Assembly (NCBI RefSeq): GCF_900100955.1
Contig: NZ_FNCC01000001.1
Coordinates: 372,001 to 436,000 of the forward strand
Source: Lentzea fradiae
Lineage (GTDB): Bacteria > Actinomycetota > Actinomycetes > Mycobacteriales > Pseudonocardiaceae
Direction: 5' to 3'
DNA length: 64,000 nt
The notes beneath the pieces are model-generated. The model saw nothing but the letters and a program-made list of their open reading frames with translations, was not told where the DNA came from and made no database searches. Shown here piece after piece: positions 52,543 to 60,875 of this stretch. Position 1 is the first letter of the stretch, and every line of letters begins with the position of its first letter. A program made the translations under genes and the position numbers.

Positions 52543-52600
52543 CAAGAAGCCAGGGCCGCTGAACCCACCTCCGAATCCCGACCTGCCCTGGAAGAGCTGA
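52508..52600 (+). CDS. Possible 30-residue Pro-rich peptide
   Basis: ATG 52508 opens a 30-codon frame reading GKSGAEKSPTDKKPGPL then NPPPNPDLPWKS, overlapping the end of the preceding gene by 35 bases in another frame. Composition is Pro/Lys-rich. No ribosome site precedes it and codon bias is weak. It may be noise. Confidence 0.2.
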   Translation: MGKSGAEKSPTDKKPGPLNPPPNPDLPWKS

Positions 52601-52642
52601 ACGTGGAGCGGTCAGGAGCCAATGGCGTTCAGGGGTAGCTCA

Positions 52643-52804
52643 TCAACCGGCTTGCGGGGCTTTCGCGACTGTCAGGATCTCTTGGACGTCCTTCCGCAGT
52701 TCGGGGACTTCGTCAGCTAGGCGCTCCAGCATCGCGTCTCGCTCGCCGGACAGTTCGGCAAGTCGGGTCTGCAATCCTTGAACTCGGTTCTCCAGTGTCG
52801 TCAT
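52643..52804 (-). CDS. Small coiled-coil protein
   Basis: A 53-residue protein predicted to be one long helix with heptads (LENRVQGLQTRLAELSGERD then AMLERLADEVPELRKDVQEI). No ribosome site is obvious before ATG 52804, so the call rests on the regular amphipathic pattern. It follows the TetR gene on the same strand after a gap of about 110 bases. Confidence 0.45.
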   Translation of the reverse strand: MTTLENRVQGLQTRLAELSGERDAMLERLADEVPELRKDVQEILTVAKAPQAG

Positions 52805-52914
52805 GTCGGAATCTTGCGGAGTCACGGCTCGATATGGACACTGGGATGCAACGTCGTCGGCGGTGTCGGACGGAGAATTCGTTCTTCGGATTCGCGAAAA
52901 AGACCCGGGATGAT

Positions 52915-53487
52915 TCATGGCGCCTGCTGCGGGCGGTGCCCGTTCAGGAACCGCCGCACGACGGCCTCCGGGTCGGCCGGTGTCTGCGTGGTCAGCCGGT
53001 CGACCCGTCGTGCGAAGGCGCGCATCATCAGCGGTCCCACCAGGGCGAAGAACGTGTGCCGTGGCGGTTCGACGACGAGGGCGCCGCGGCGCTGGTGGTG
53101 CAGGATGACCTCGTCGACCCGGCCCAGCAGCGACTCGGGTTCGGTGAGGACCGCGGCGACCTCCGGGCTGAACTTCGCCTCTCGCATCAGGGTCAGCACC
53201 ACGCCGCCGCGGGTGTCGTACAGGCGTGCGTAGTAGTTCACGATCGTGAGCAGATCGGCCGCCACGTCGTCGCCCGGTGTGTCCAGGTCCAGGGCGAAGC
53301 CGAGGAAGTTGCTGCGCACGGCCTGGCGGAGCAGGTTCTCCTTCGAGGTGAACCGGCGGAACAGGGTGGCCTCGTTGATCCCGGCTGCCTCGGCTATCGA
53401 GCGGGTGGTGGACCGCTCGTAGCCCTGTTCGGCGATCACCTGCAGGACCGCGTCGAACACCACCTGGTCGGGCACTCGGCTCGCCAC
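52915..53487 (-). CDS. TetR-family transcriptional repressor
   Basis: A 190-residue TetR protein. Residues about 6-55 form the helix-turn-helix (VVFDAVLQVIAEQGYERSTT, then INEATLFRRFTSKENLLRQA). The C-terminal domain is helical with no recognised ligand pocket. Two strong operator-like dyads lie between its GTG start at 53487 and the divergent DUF6069-like gene, so it almost certainly represses both. Confidence 0.87.
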   Translation of the reverse strand: MASRVPDQVVFDAVLQVIAEQGYERSTTRSIAEAAGINEATLFRRFTSKENLLRQAVRSNFLGFALDLDTPGDDVAADLLTIVNYYARLYDTRGGVVLTLMREAKFSPEVAAVLTEPESLLGRVDEVILHHQRRGALVVEPPRHTFFALVGPLMMRAFARRVDRLTTQTPADPEAVVRRFLNGHRPQQAP

Positions 53488-53515
53488 TCACGCACCTCGC
53501 TGTCGGTTCGCTGTA

Positions 53516-53537
53516 GATGCAAGTAAGCACTTGCATC
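53516..53537. promoter_or_regulatory. TetR operator 1
   Basis: GATGCAAGT-AAGC-ACTTGCATC is a perfect 22-base dyad located 28 bases before the TetR start. Together with a second copy 47 bases away it defines the consensus GCAAGTnnnnACTTGC. Confidence 0.75.
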
Positions 53538-53565
53538 GCACTGCAATGTCTGGCTACCTTAATTC

Positions 53566-53581
53566 GCAAGTGACCGCTTGC
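53566..53581. promoter_or_regulatory. TetR operator 2
   Basis: GCAAGTGACCGCTTGC matches the core of operator 1 with one change in the right arm. It lies 25 bases before the start of the membrane protein gene, so each divergent promoter has its own site. Confidence 0.68.
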
Positions 53582-53606
53582 ATTCAGCTATCTTAAGGAC
53601 AGGGCC

Positions 53607-54041
53607 ATGGCCGACACCGGTGTCCCCGCTCGTTCGTCCGTCCTCGCGCCCAGCGCCGCGGAGATCGTCGTCGGCCTCCTGGGGGCCGTGGTGATCTCGG
53701 TCGTGGCCAACTCGCTGATCGCCCTGATCGCGATCAGGTTCATCCCCGAGGGCACCGACCGCGTGGGGCTGGCCGTGGTCGAGTACGGGCCCGCCTCGGT
53801 GATCGGCGTGGTGGTCGGCGCGATCGGCTGGTACCTGATCCGGCGGCACACCGCCGACCCGAAGCGCGTGCTGCGCGTCGTGGTGCCGGTGTCCGTCCTG
53901 GTGTCGTTCATCCCCGACCTGGGGATTCTCGCGGGCGGCGCCACCTTCGTGAACTCGTTCGCACTGATGCACATGCACGCCGTCGTGGCCGCCGCCACGG
54001 TCCTCGTCCTCGTGCGGGTGCTGCCGCTGTCCAAGAAGTGA
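53607..54041 (+). CDS. DUF6069-like four-helix membrane protein
   Basis: A 144-residue membrane protein with helices at about 18-42, 60-80, 92-112 and 118-138 (IVVGLLGAVVISVVANSLIA, then SVIGVVVGAIGWYLI). The third and fourth include VSFIPDLG and ALMHMHAVVAAATVL, the pattern of actinobacterial DUF6069 proteins. Function unknown. Repression by the divergent TetR protein is strongly suggested by the two operators. A long terminator follows. Confidence 0.72.
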   Translation: MADTGVPARSSVLAPSAAEIVVGLLGAVVISVVANSLIALIAIRFIPEGTDRVGLAVVEYGPASVIGVVVGAIGWYLIRRHTADPKRVLRVVVPVSVLVSFIPDLGILAGGATFVNSFALMHMHAVVAAATVLVLVRVLPLSKK

Positions 54042-54072
54042 GGCCAGGCCCCGTGCGGGGCGAGTGACCGTC

Positions 54073-54113
54073 AGGCGGATCCGGCCGTTGAACTCCAACG
54101 GCCGGATCCGCCT
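54073..54113. terminator. 18-pair hairpin terminator
   Basis: AGGCGGATCCGGCCGTTG and its exact complement flank a five-base AACTC loop, just after the DUF6069-like gene. Confidence 0.85.
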
Positions 54114-54295
54114 GTCCGTCGTTTCCTGATCGCCGTCGTGGCACGCCCTTCGCCCGCTCAGTCGTCCGGCACAACGCCCGAACGGCTGAGAAGGACGCAT
54201 CCCGCTTTGTAGGCTGCTCTGGCGCGGCTGACGGAACCCGCGGAGGTCGGCGCGCGTCGACTCGGACGGACAAGGCGCTTCGGGACACGAGGACG

Positions 54296-56035
54296 ATGAC
54301 GGAAGAGACGTTCGGGCCGTACCGGATCGAGCACCTGCTCGGTCGCGGCGGGATGGGTGAGGTCCACCGGGCCTACGACACGGTGCACGACAGGGTCGTG
54401 GCGCTGAAGCGGTTGTCGCCCGGCTATCACGACGACGAGGAGTTCCGCGCCCGGTTCCGCCGTGAGGCGCAGATCGTCGCACGGCTGCGCGAGCCGCACG
54501 TCATCCCCATCCACGCCTATGGCGAGATCGACGACCGGCTCTACCTCGACATGCGGCTGGTGGAGGGTTCCGACCTGTCGGACCTGATCGCCGCGGGACC
54601 TCTCGAACCGGCGCGGGCCGTGCGGATCGTGGAACAGGTCGCGAGCGCGTTGGACGCCGCGCATGCCGACGGTCTTGTGCACCGCGACGTGAAACCGTCC
54701 AACGTCCTCGTGACGTCCGGCGACTTCGTGTACCTGGTGGACTTCGGCATCGCCCGCAGCGCCTCACCGGCCGCGACGAGCCTGACGGCGTCCGGTTCGG
54801 TCGTGGGCACGCTCGACTACATGGCGCCGGAACGCTTTGAGAGCGGACCGGTCGACGGACGTGCCGATGTGTACGCCTTGGCGTGCGTCCTGTTCGCGTG
54901 CGTGTCCGGACGACGTCCGTTCACCGCGGACGGCACGGCGGCGCAGATCTGGGCGCACCTGAACGAGGTCCCGCCCAAGGCGTCCCCGCTGAACTCCGCG
55001 GTGCCGTCCGCTCTGGACGACGTCATCGCCAAGGGCATGGCCAAGCGGCCCGCCGACCGCTACGCCACCGCCGGGGACCTCGCCCGCGCGGCCGCCCGGG
55101 CGCTGACCGGTCCTGCGCGACCGGTCCCGCCCGTCGCCCCGCCACTCGTCACCCCGCCCCCGAACATTCCGCCCAACACCCCGCCGTCCGGGCAGTCGCC
55201 GGTCTCGACCCCTCCCGCCAGCTGGCCCCCGCCGCACGTGCCCCAGCAGAACGTGCCCCAGCAGTACCCGCGCCAGGGGACGCCGCCGCACGGAACACCG
55301 GCACCGCACCAGTTCCCACCCGTCACGACCGGCCCGCGGCTCGCGCTGCGCCCGTCCGGGGAGATGACCCCGGCCAAGCGGGCCCTTCTCATCGGCACCG
55401 CCGTCGTGGTCGTCGCCGGAGTCGTCGCGGCGCTGCTGTACTTCCCGGACGGCGCGAAGATCAGCGGCTCCGGCACGTCCAGCTCCACACCGTCCAGCAC
55501 GACGACCACGAGCAGCACGACTACCACCACCACGACCACCACCACTACGACCACGCGGTCGCAGCAGGAGAACGCGTTGCTGTCCGCATTGCCCGCCGTC
55601 TACCAGGGCAACGGTTCGTGCGTGGCCTTCACGCCCGACAAGGGTCCGGTCGCCGCGGTCCGGTGCAGCGACGCGGACGGGTCGCGGTCCAGCTTCCCGC
55701 CGCCGGAAGAGGCCGAGTTCCGGCTCTTCGCCGACCGCGCCGCCCAGGACGCCCACTTCCAGGAGCTGGTGACCGCCAGGGGCATCCCGCGCAGGGACGA
55801 CAGGGGAGGCTGCCGGCCGAAGTCCGACCCGGTGCACTACGCGCTCTACTACCGCACGACGGACGGTCCGCTGCCGGGCGAGTTCACGACGTGCTTCCTC
55901 GCAGAAGGTGTCGCGGAGGTGTGGTGGGTCGACTCGCAGACGCTCACCACCGGCGTGGTGAAGAGGCGCGGCGACGTCGACACCCTCGACAAGCTCGACC
56001 TGTGGTGGAACAACTCGATCCTGACCGCGATGTGA
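54296..56035 (+). CDS. Membrane Ser/Thr protein kinase (PknB-type)
   Basis: A 579-residue Hanks-type kinase. The catalytic domain covers residues about 8-265: glycine loop [14 protein letters not shown], Lys in [25 protein letters not shown] and YMAPERF. A Pro/Gln-rich linker (about 275-355) leads to one membrane helix ([20 protein letters not shown], about 362-382). Outside, a Thr-only stretch precedes a domain of about 150 residues with four Cys ([32 protein letters not shown]), no PASTA. The external domain is the presumed sensor. Likely phosphorylation targets are unknown. Confidence 0.92.
   Translation: MTEETFGPYRIEHLLGRGGMGEVHRAYDTVHDRVVALKRLSPGYHDDEEFRARFRREAQIVARLREPHVIPIHAYGEIDDRLYLDMRLVEGSDLSDLIAAGPLEPARAVRIVEQVASALDAAHADGLVHRDVKPSNVLVTSGDFVYLVDFGIARSASPAATSLTASGSVVGTLDYMAPERFESGPVDGRADVYALACVLFACVSGRRPFTADGTAAQIWAHLNEVPPKASPLNSAVPSALDDVIAKGMAKRPADRYATAGDLARAAARALTGPARPVPPVAPPLVTPPPNIPPNTPPSGQSPVSTPPASWPPPHVPQQNVPQQYPRQGTPPHGTPAPHQFPPVTTGPRLALRPSGEMTPAKRALLIGTAVVVVAGVVAALLYFPDGAKISGSGTSSSTPSSTTTTSSTTTTTTTTTTTTTRSQQENALLSALPAVYQGNGSCVAFTPDKGPVAAVRCSDADGSRSSFPPPEEAEFRLFADRAAQDAHFQELVTARGIPRRDDRGGCRPKSDPVHYALYYRTTDGPLPGEFTTCFLAEGVAEVWWVDSQTLTTGVVKRRGDVDTLDKLDLWWNNSILTAM
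55499..55558 (+). repeat. ACC/ACG low-complexity run encoding poly-Thr
   Basis: Near-continuous Thr codons (ACG, ACC, ACT) interrupted by AGC encode the stalk between membrane helix and external domain of the kinase. Slippage-prone, so the length may differ between strains or assemblies. Confidence 0.7.
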
Positions 56036-56114
56036 CCGGGCGCCGTACGGGCGTCACGTTTTCCGCTCTTCCGACGATCCAGGAGGAGAGTCGCGGAGAG
56101 GGAGGTCCTGCTCT

Positions 56115-57320
56115 ATGAGCCTGACGGGTGTGGACGCGCACGACATCGACGAGGGGGCCCCGCCGGTCGTCGGTGAGGTCGAGGAGATCGCGGCACACGC
56201 CGACCCGGTCGTCCGGAACCTGCGGATCACCCAGTGCTACCACCGGTTGTCCCGCGTGCTGGCCGCCCGCACGGGCGGTGCCGCGAACTGGTGCACGTTC
56301 GCCGTGTGGGCGTCCAAGCAGGTCGGGCGGACGATCCGGCAGGAGGACCTGGCGGACACGGCCGGACGCCTGCTGAAGTCCTCACCGGAGCTGGCCGCCG
56401 GGGTGGACCTGGTGGTGCACGGCCTGAAACGCGCCGTGCGGCGGGAAGTTCTCGGCCACGCGCACGAGACGGTGCGCAAGGCCGTGGTGGCGACCGCACG
56501 ACTCGACGACGTCAGTGCGGCAGCGGCGCGCGGCAACCTCAAGGTCTTCGAGGAGATCGCCCGCGAGTTCGCCCGCTTCCTCGCGGAGTTCGGCCCGGAC
56601 CAGGTGCACGACGAGGAGAAGATCCGGGAGTTCTGCGCGGCGCTGCGGCCGGGCGAGCCGCCGGAGGGGCAGCGGTACCTCCGCAAGGCGTTCACCCGCT
56701 ACCACCGCGCGATGACCACTGACGACCCGAAGCAGCGCGCGGAGTTGTTGCTGCTGGCCAACATCGAGGTGGGGCTGCACGAGCAGACGCGCCTGCAACC
56801 GGAGATCGCGGCCGCGCTGCAAGCGCCCGTCGTCGACCCCCGCGAGCTGGAACGGCGGCTGTTCGAGCTGGTGCTGCCCGGCAACCGGGTGATGAGGTGG
56901 CTGCGGCTGGTGCTGCTGACCGTGCTCGGCAGGCGCACCGCCGTGCGCGCCGCCACCGAGCAGCTCGCGGAGCAGGCGCGGGCCGTGGTCCGCCGCGCGG
57001 TCACGAAGCACCTGATGACGTTGTCGCTGCCCGGCGGCGAGACGCTCGACCTGAGCGTGGACCTGCCGGCGACGTTCCCGCCGCTGCTCGCGGAGCTGGC
57101 CGAGCCGGAGCTGCTGGCGCTGCTGGAGCTCGTCGACCCGTCGCCGGACAGCCTGGCCGGGACGGCGGCGCGGGACTGGGCCGACCTGCCCGACCGGTTG
57201 CACTACATCGCCGACATGTTCCGCTGCCACGCGCTGCGCGAGGACCTGCTCACGCCGCCGTTCACCGCGGAGCAGGTGGAGGCCATGACGGCGGGGCGCA
57301 GACCCACCGGCCGCTTGTAG
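56115..57320 (+). CDS. Conserved protein of unknown function
   Basis: A 401-residue, mostly helical soluble protein. Notable segments are RITQCYHRLSRVLAARTGGA, NWCTFAVWASKQVGRTIRQE, RAELLLLANIEVGLHEQTRL and RLQPEIAAAL. No signal peptide or continuous membrane span, though MRWLRLVLLTVLG near 280 is hydrophobic. The pattern NWCTFAVWASKQ and IEVGLHEQTRLQ resembles conserved hypotheticals I have seen in several bacterial phyla, without a known function. AGGAGGAGA lies upstream of ATG 56115. It follows the kinase by 80 bases and may be co-transcribed. Confidence 0.75.
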   Translation: MSLTGVDAHDIDEGAPPVVGEVEEIAAHADPVVRNLRITQCYHRLSRVLAARTGGAANWCTFAVWASKQVGRTIRQEDLADTAGRLLKSSPELAAGVDLVVHGLKRAVRREVLGHAHETVRKAVVATARLDDVSAAAARGNLKVFEEIAREFARFLAEFGPDQVHDEEKIREFCAALRPGEPPEGQRYLRKAFTRYHRAMTTDDPKQRAELLLLANIEVGLHEQTRLQPEIAAALQAPVVDPRELERRLFELVLPGNRVMRWLRLVLLTVLGRRTAVRAATEQLAEQARAVVRRAVTKHLMTLSLPGGETLDLSVDLPATFPPLLAELAEPELLALLELVDPSPDSLAGTAARDWADLPDRLHYIADMFRCHALREDLLTPPFTAEQVEAMTAGRRPTGRL

Positions 57321-57346
57321 TCCACAGTGGACTGACTTGGGGGCGC

Positions 57347-57360
57347 TAGGGTGGCCGGTA
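57347..57360 (+). promoter_or_regulatory. Leaderless promoter, -10 TAGGGT
   Basis: TAGGGT (57347-57352) lies seven bases before ATG 57360 with no ribosome site, the same spacing seen at 9704 in this window. Confidence 0.5.
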
Positions 57361-57560
57361 TGAGCCGGAAACTGGCGGTAGGACTCGCGGTCGTGCTGAT
57401 CCTGGTCGGCGGGATCTGGACGGCGCAGGGGCTGGGCTACCTCAAGGGCAGCTTCATGACCGGCCAGCAGCTGTGGACGACCATCGGCCTGCTGTGCGTC
57501 GGGGCCGGTGTCCTGCTGCTCATCCCGTGGCCGGGCAGGAGGACGCCGCCGGAGCGGTGA
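57360..57560 (+). CDS. Small two-helix membrane protein
   Basis: A 66-residue protein with helices at about 5-22 (LAVGLAVVLILVGGIWTAQG) and 37-55 (TTIGLLCVGAGVLLLIPW) joined by a short external loop, and a basic tail. The LxxGGIWTxQGLGYL pattern is common in small actinobacterial membrane proteins of unknown role. The start is fixed by the leaderless promoter; GTG 57351 would overlap the -10 box. Confidence 0.72.
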   Translation: MSRKLAVGLAVVLILVGGIWTAQGLGYLKGSFMTGQQLWTTIGLLCVGAGVLLLIPWPGRRTPPER

Positions 57561-57569
57561 CCGCGCGGC

Positions 57570-58070
57570 TCAGTTGTCGAACCAGTCCGGCCGTGTCGCC
57601 GACGACGGGTCGAGCCGCTCCAGGATGCGTTCGTGGGCGACGCGCAGGTGGTCCAGCTGCGCGTCGTCGAGCGCGTCCACGACCAGGTCGCGGACCGTGG
57701 TGACGTGACCGGGCGCGGCCTGCTCGACGGCGGCCAGGCCCAGGCCGGTGAGGACCGCGCGGCTCGCGCGGCGGTCGTCCGGGTCCGGCTCGCGGCGCAG
57801 AAGGCCCTGTGCCTCCAAGCGTTTCACGACGTTCGACAGGCGCGACAGCGACGAGCTGGTGAGCTGGGCGAGCCTGCTCAGCCGCAGGGTGTGGTCGGAC
57901 GTCTCGGACAGCATCGACAGCACGTGGTACTCGAAGAACGACAACCCGGCGTCGCGTTCGAGCTGGGCGTCGAGCGTCGCGGGCAGCCTGGTCAGCACGC
58001 GGACCATGTGGAGCCAGGCGACGCGTTGCTCCGCCGTCAGCCAGCGCGGGTCGTTCGAGGCCGAGGTCAT
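57570..58070 (-). CDS. MarR-family transcriptional regulator
   Basis: A 166-residue MarR repressor. The winged helix lies at about 55-115: LSFFEYHVLSMLSE, LRLSRLAQLTSSSLSRLSNV, VKRLEAQGLLRREPDPDDRR. Terminal helices make the dimer. It is divergent from a quinone-reductase-like gene, with a palindrome at that gene's transcription start; it most likely represses it in response to a phenolic or oxidised compound. Confidence 0.88.
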   Translation of the reverse strand: MTSASNDPRWLTAEQRVAWLHMVRVLTRLPATLDAQLERDAGLSFFEYHVLSMLSETSDHTLRLSRLAQLTSSSLSRLSNVVKRLEAQGLLRREPDPDDRRASRAVLTGLGLAAVEQAAPGHVTTVRDLVVDALDDAQLDHLRVAHERILERLDPSSATRPDWFDN

Positions 58071-58083
58071 CCGGCCAATTTAC

Positions 58084-58137
58084 TTGACGCTTGAACCAAA
58101 TGCACTTACTCTCCGGTCGCGAGGTTCAAACTTGAAC
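58084..58137 (+). promoter_or_regulatory. Promoter and MarR operator of the quinone reductase gene
   Basis: TTGACG (58084-58089) and TACTCT (58107-58112) are 17 bases apart. GTTCAA-AC-TTGAAC (58124-58137), a perfect dyad, covers the region just after the expected start, and TTGAAC half-sites recur near the -35. Steric repression by the divergent MarR protein is the natural reading. Confidence 0.62.
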
Positions 58138-58189
58138 AATTTGTCCCGGGGGATTTCGCCCGGGGACGGCCGCTCAGGGGAGGAGCGCG

Positions 58190-59167
58190 ATGTTCGCGTC
58201 CTGGTACGACCGGCAGGGTGCCGCCGGAGACGTCCTGCGGGTGGGGGAGCTGCCCGACCCGGAGCCCGGACCCGGCGAGGTGCGCGTCGCGGTGCGACTG
58301 TCCGGCGTGAGCCCCGGCGACACGAAGAAGCGGCGCGGCTGGCTCGGGTCCGGGATGCCGTTCCCGCGGGTGATCCCGCACAGCGACGCCGCCGGGGTGG
58401 TGGACGCGGTCGGCGAGGGCGTCGGCCGTGACCGGGTCGGGCAGCGCGTGTGGGTCTACAACGCGCAGTCCTACCGGCCGTCCGGCACGGCCGCGCAGTA
58501 CACGGTCGTGCCGCAGCACCTGGCCGTGCCGCTGCCGGACCACGTCGGCGACGAGTTGGCGGCGAGCCTCGGCATCCCCGGGATCACCGCCCACCGCACG
58601 GTCTTCGCCGATGGCCCCGTGGACGGGCGGATCGTCCTCGTGCACGGCGTTCTCGGTGGCGTCGGCTCGTTCGCCGCCCAGCTCGCCCGATGGGGTGGCG
58701 CGACGGTGCTCGGCACGGTCACGAAGGCGCGGGACCTCGAGCTCGTGGACCCCTCGGTCGTCTCGCACGCCGTCGCCCTCGACGACCCCGGCGCACCACG
58801 GCAGCTCCGGGCCGCGGCACCGGGCGGCGTGCACCGGATCATCGAGGTTTCCTTGTCCGACAACGCTGATCTGGACGTCGCCGTGATCGCCGACGACGGT
58901 GTCATCGCCGCCTACGGCACGCGAGCCGACCGCACGGAGCTGCCGTTCTGGCCGTTGCTCTTCGCGAACGTCACGGTGCGGCTGTTCGGCAGCGACGACT
59001 TCCCGGCAGCCGCGAAACGGGCGGCGGCACGCGACCTCACCGCGGCCGCAGCTGTGGGTGCGTTGAGCGTGCGGGTCGGCGCCCGGTTCGGCCTCGCCGA
59101 GATCGCCGCCGCCCACGACCGGGTCGACGCCGGGGCGGGCGGCCGCGTGTTCGTCTCCCTCGGCTGA
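58190..59167 (+). CDS. MDR-family NADPH:quinone reductase-like protein
   Basis: A 325-residue medium-chain reductase without zinc-ligand Cys. GEVRVAVRLSGVSPGDTKKR is the N-terminal barrel, HSDAAGVVDAVGEGV the family turn and VLVHGVLGGVGSFAAQLARW the NADPH-binding motif. It fits quinone oxidoreductases (QOR) that detoxify quinones or enones. The MarR gene opposite is its likely regulator. Confidence 0.87.
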   Translation: MFASWYDRQGAAGDVLRVGELPDPEPGPGEVRVAVRLSGVSPGDTKKRRGWLGSGMPFPRVIPHSDAAGVVDAVGEGVGRDRVGQRVWVYNAQSYRPSGTAAQYTVVPQHLAVPLPDHVGDELAASLGIPGITAHRTVFADGPVDGRIVLVHGVLGGVGSFAAQLARWGGATVLGTVTKARDLELVDPSVVSHAVALDDPGAPRQLRAAAPGGVHRIIEVSLSDNADLDVAVIADDGVIAAYGTRADRTELPFWPLLFANVTVRLFGSDDFPAAAKRAAARDLTAAAAVGALSVRVGARFGLAEIAAAHDRVDAGAGGRVFVSLG

Positions 59168-59242
59168 GGGACGCCCGCCGCATGCCCGGCCGCGCCGTGA
59201 GGCACCCTACGAGGGCGTCGAACGGTGGGGCAGGAGCTCGTC

Positions 59243-60790
59243 ATGGTGAGGCTGGACCGTCTGGTCAACGTGCTGGGCGGGTACGGGGTGCGGCTGTGCT
59301 GCTGTCCCGTGCCGCGCTCGGCCGAGCTGCGCGGCGTCGTGCTGCGCGACGCGACGGACGACCGGCCCGAGGCCGGTGACGTCTACCTCGCCGTCGGTCT
59401 GGGGTCCGTGGTCGACGCGGTGCGGGCGGCGGTGGCGGCACGGGCGTTCGCCGTGGTCGTCCGCGGCGGTGAGGAGCTGCTGCCGGACGCCGTCGCGGTG
59501 GGCGAGGCCGAGGGGGTCGCGGTGCTGCTGGCTGATCCCGCGTTGTCGTGGAGCCAGCTCGCCGGCGTCGTCTACGGCCTCGTGCTGGAGGGCAGGGAGA
59601 CCGAGTCCGGGCGCGGGCCGACCGACCTGTTCGCGCTGGCCGACAGTCTCGCCGCCGCGACCGGGGGCGCCGTGACCATCGAGGACCACCTGTCGCGCGT
59701 GCTCGCCTACTCCGGTCCGCAGCAGGAGGTGGACGCGGCCAGGCTGGAGACCATCATGGGCCGCCAGGTGCCCGCCTGGGTGCGGGAGCTGTTCGACGCG
59801 GCGGGCGTGCGGCGGCACCTGGCCGCGTCCGACGAGCCGTTCTTCGTCGGCGGCGTGCCCGACCGCGGGCTGACCGGGCGGGAGGTCGTCGCGGTCAGGG
59901 TCGGCAAGGAGCTGCTCGGCACGATCTGGGTCGCCTGCTCCGCCCCGCTGCGGGGCGCCCGCCGCACCGCGCTGACCGACGGCGCCCGGACCGTGGCGCT
60001 GCACCTGCTGCGGCTGCGGGCGAGCGCCGACCTGGAGCGCCAGGTCGAGTCGGAGTGGGTGATCCGGCTGCTGGAGGGCACCGCGGACGCCGCGACCGTG
60101 ATCAGCCAGCTCGGGCTGCCACCCGGTCCCGCGCGGGTCGTGGCGGTGCGCGCGCACGTCGGCGCCGAACGGCACGCCGCGGTGCTGCTCGCGTTCGAAC
60201 AGGCGACCACCGGGTTCGGCTGGTCGCGGCCGGGCCGCAGCGCGTTGTCCGGCAACAGCATCTACACGATCCTGCCGGGGGAGCGGGTGGCCGCGGCACG
60301 CGACTGGCTCGCGGTGCTGGAGGCGGCGCTGCCCGACACCCTCGTGCTGTCCGCGGGCATCAGCGCCGTCGCCGAGCCCGCCGACCTGCCCGCGGCCCGG
60401 CAGGAGGCGGACGAGTGCCTGGCGCTGCACGAGATGAGGACCGAGGACACGGCACCGCCCGCGTACGACGAGTCGTGGGACGCGATCCTGCTGCAACGGC
60501 TGCGCACGGCGGCACGGGTCGGCCGGGCCTCCGCCCGCGGCCCGGTGGCGGACCTGCGCCGGTACGACGCCGAGCACGGCACCGAGTACGTGGCGACCCT
60601 GCGGGCGTGGCTGGAGGCGCAGGGCGACCTGACGACGGCGGGCGAGCGGCTCGGGGTGCACGGCAACACCGTCCGCAACCGGCTGCGGAAGATGACCGAC
60701 GTGACGAGCATCGACCTGGACGACCCCACCAAACGGGTCGCGATGATGATCGACCTCGCGGCCACGGTGTCGGAAACCGACAACCACTGA
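59243..60790 (+). CDS. PucR-family transcriptional regulator
   Basis: A 515-residue regulator. Residues about 5-125 resemble the PucR N-terminal domain, 150-270 a GAF-like region (TDLFALADSLAAATGGAVTI), 280-400 the CdaR GGDEF-like part, and about 455-510 the helix-turn-helix (GDLTTAGERLGVHGNTVRNR). ATG 59243 has AGGAG six bases upstream and is preferred over GTG 59225. It precedes an amino-acid-oxidase-like gene; PucR proteins commonly activate adjacent amino acid or purine catabolism. Confidence 0.87.
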   Translation: MVRLDRLVNVLGGYGVRLCCCPVPRSAELRGVVLRDATDDRPEAGDVYLAVGLGSVVDAVRAAVAARAFAVVVRGGEELLPDAVAVGEAEGVAVLLADPALSWSQLAGVVYGLVLEGRETESGRGPTDLFALADSLAAATGGAVTIEDHLSRVLAYSGPQQEVDAARLETIMGRQVPAWVRELFDAAGVRRHLAASDEPFFVGGVPDRGLTGREVVAVRVGKELLGTIWVACSAPLRGARRTALTDGARTVALHLLRLRASADLERQVESEWVIRLLEGTADAATVISQLGLPPGPARVVAVRAHVGAERHAAVLLAFEQATTGFGWSRPGRSALSGNSIYTILPGERVAAARDWLAVLEAALPDTLVLSAGISAVAEPADLPAARQEADECLALHEMRTEDTAPPAYDESWDAILLQRLRTAARVGRASARGPVADLRRYDAEHGTEYVATLRAWLEAQGDLTTAGERLGVHGNTVRNRLRKMTDVTSIDLDDPTKRVAMMIDLAATVSETDNH

Positions 60791-60875
60791 CCCGTCGATT
60801 GTAGGAATCGGACATCCGGTTCGAGTGACGTCCGCCCCATCCTGGAGTCATCACGAGCGATGACAGGAGGCAGGG

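Noticed and set aside
56041-56072. GTGAC...GTCAC hairpin with TTTT after the kinase gene, considered as terminator
   Set aside because: The stem is interrupted by an asymmetric bulge and the next gene may be co-transcribed.
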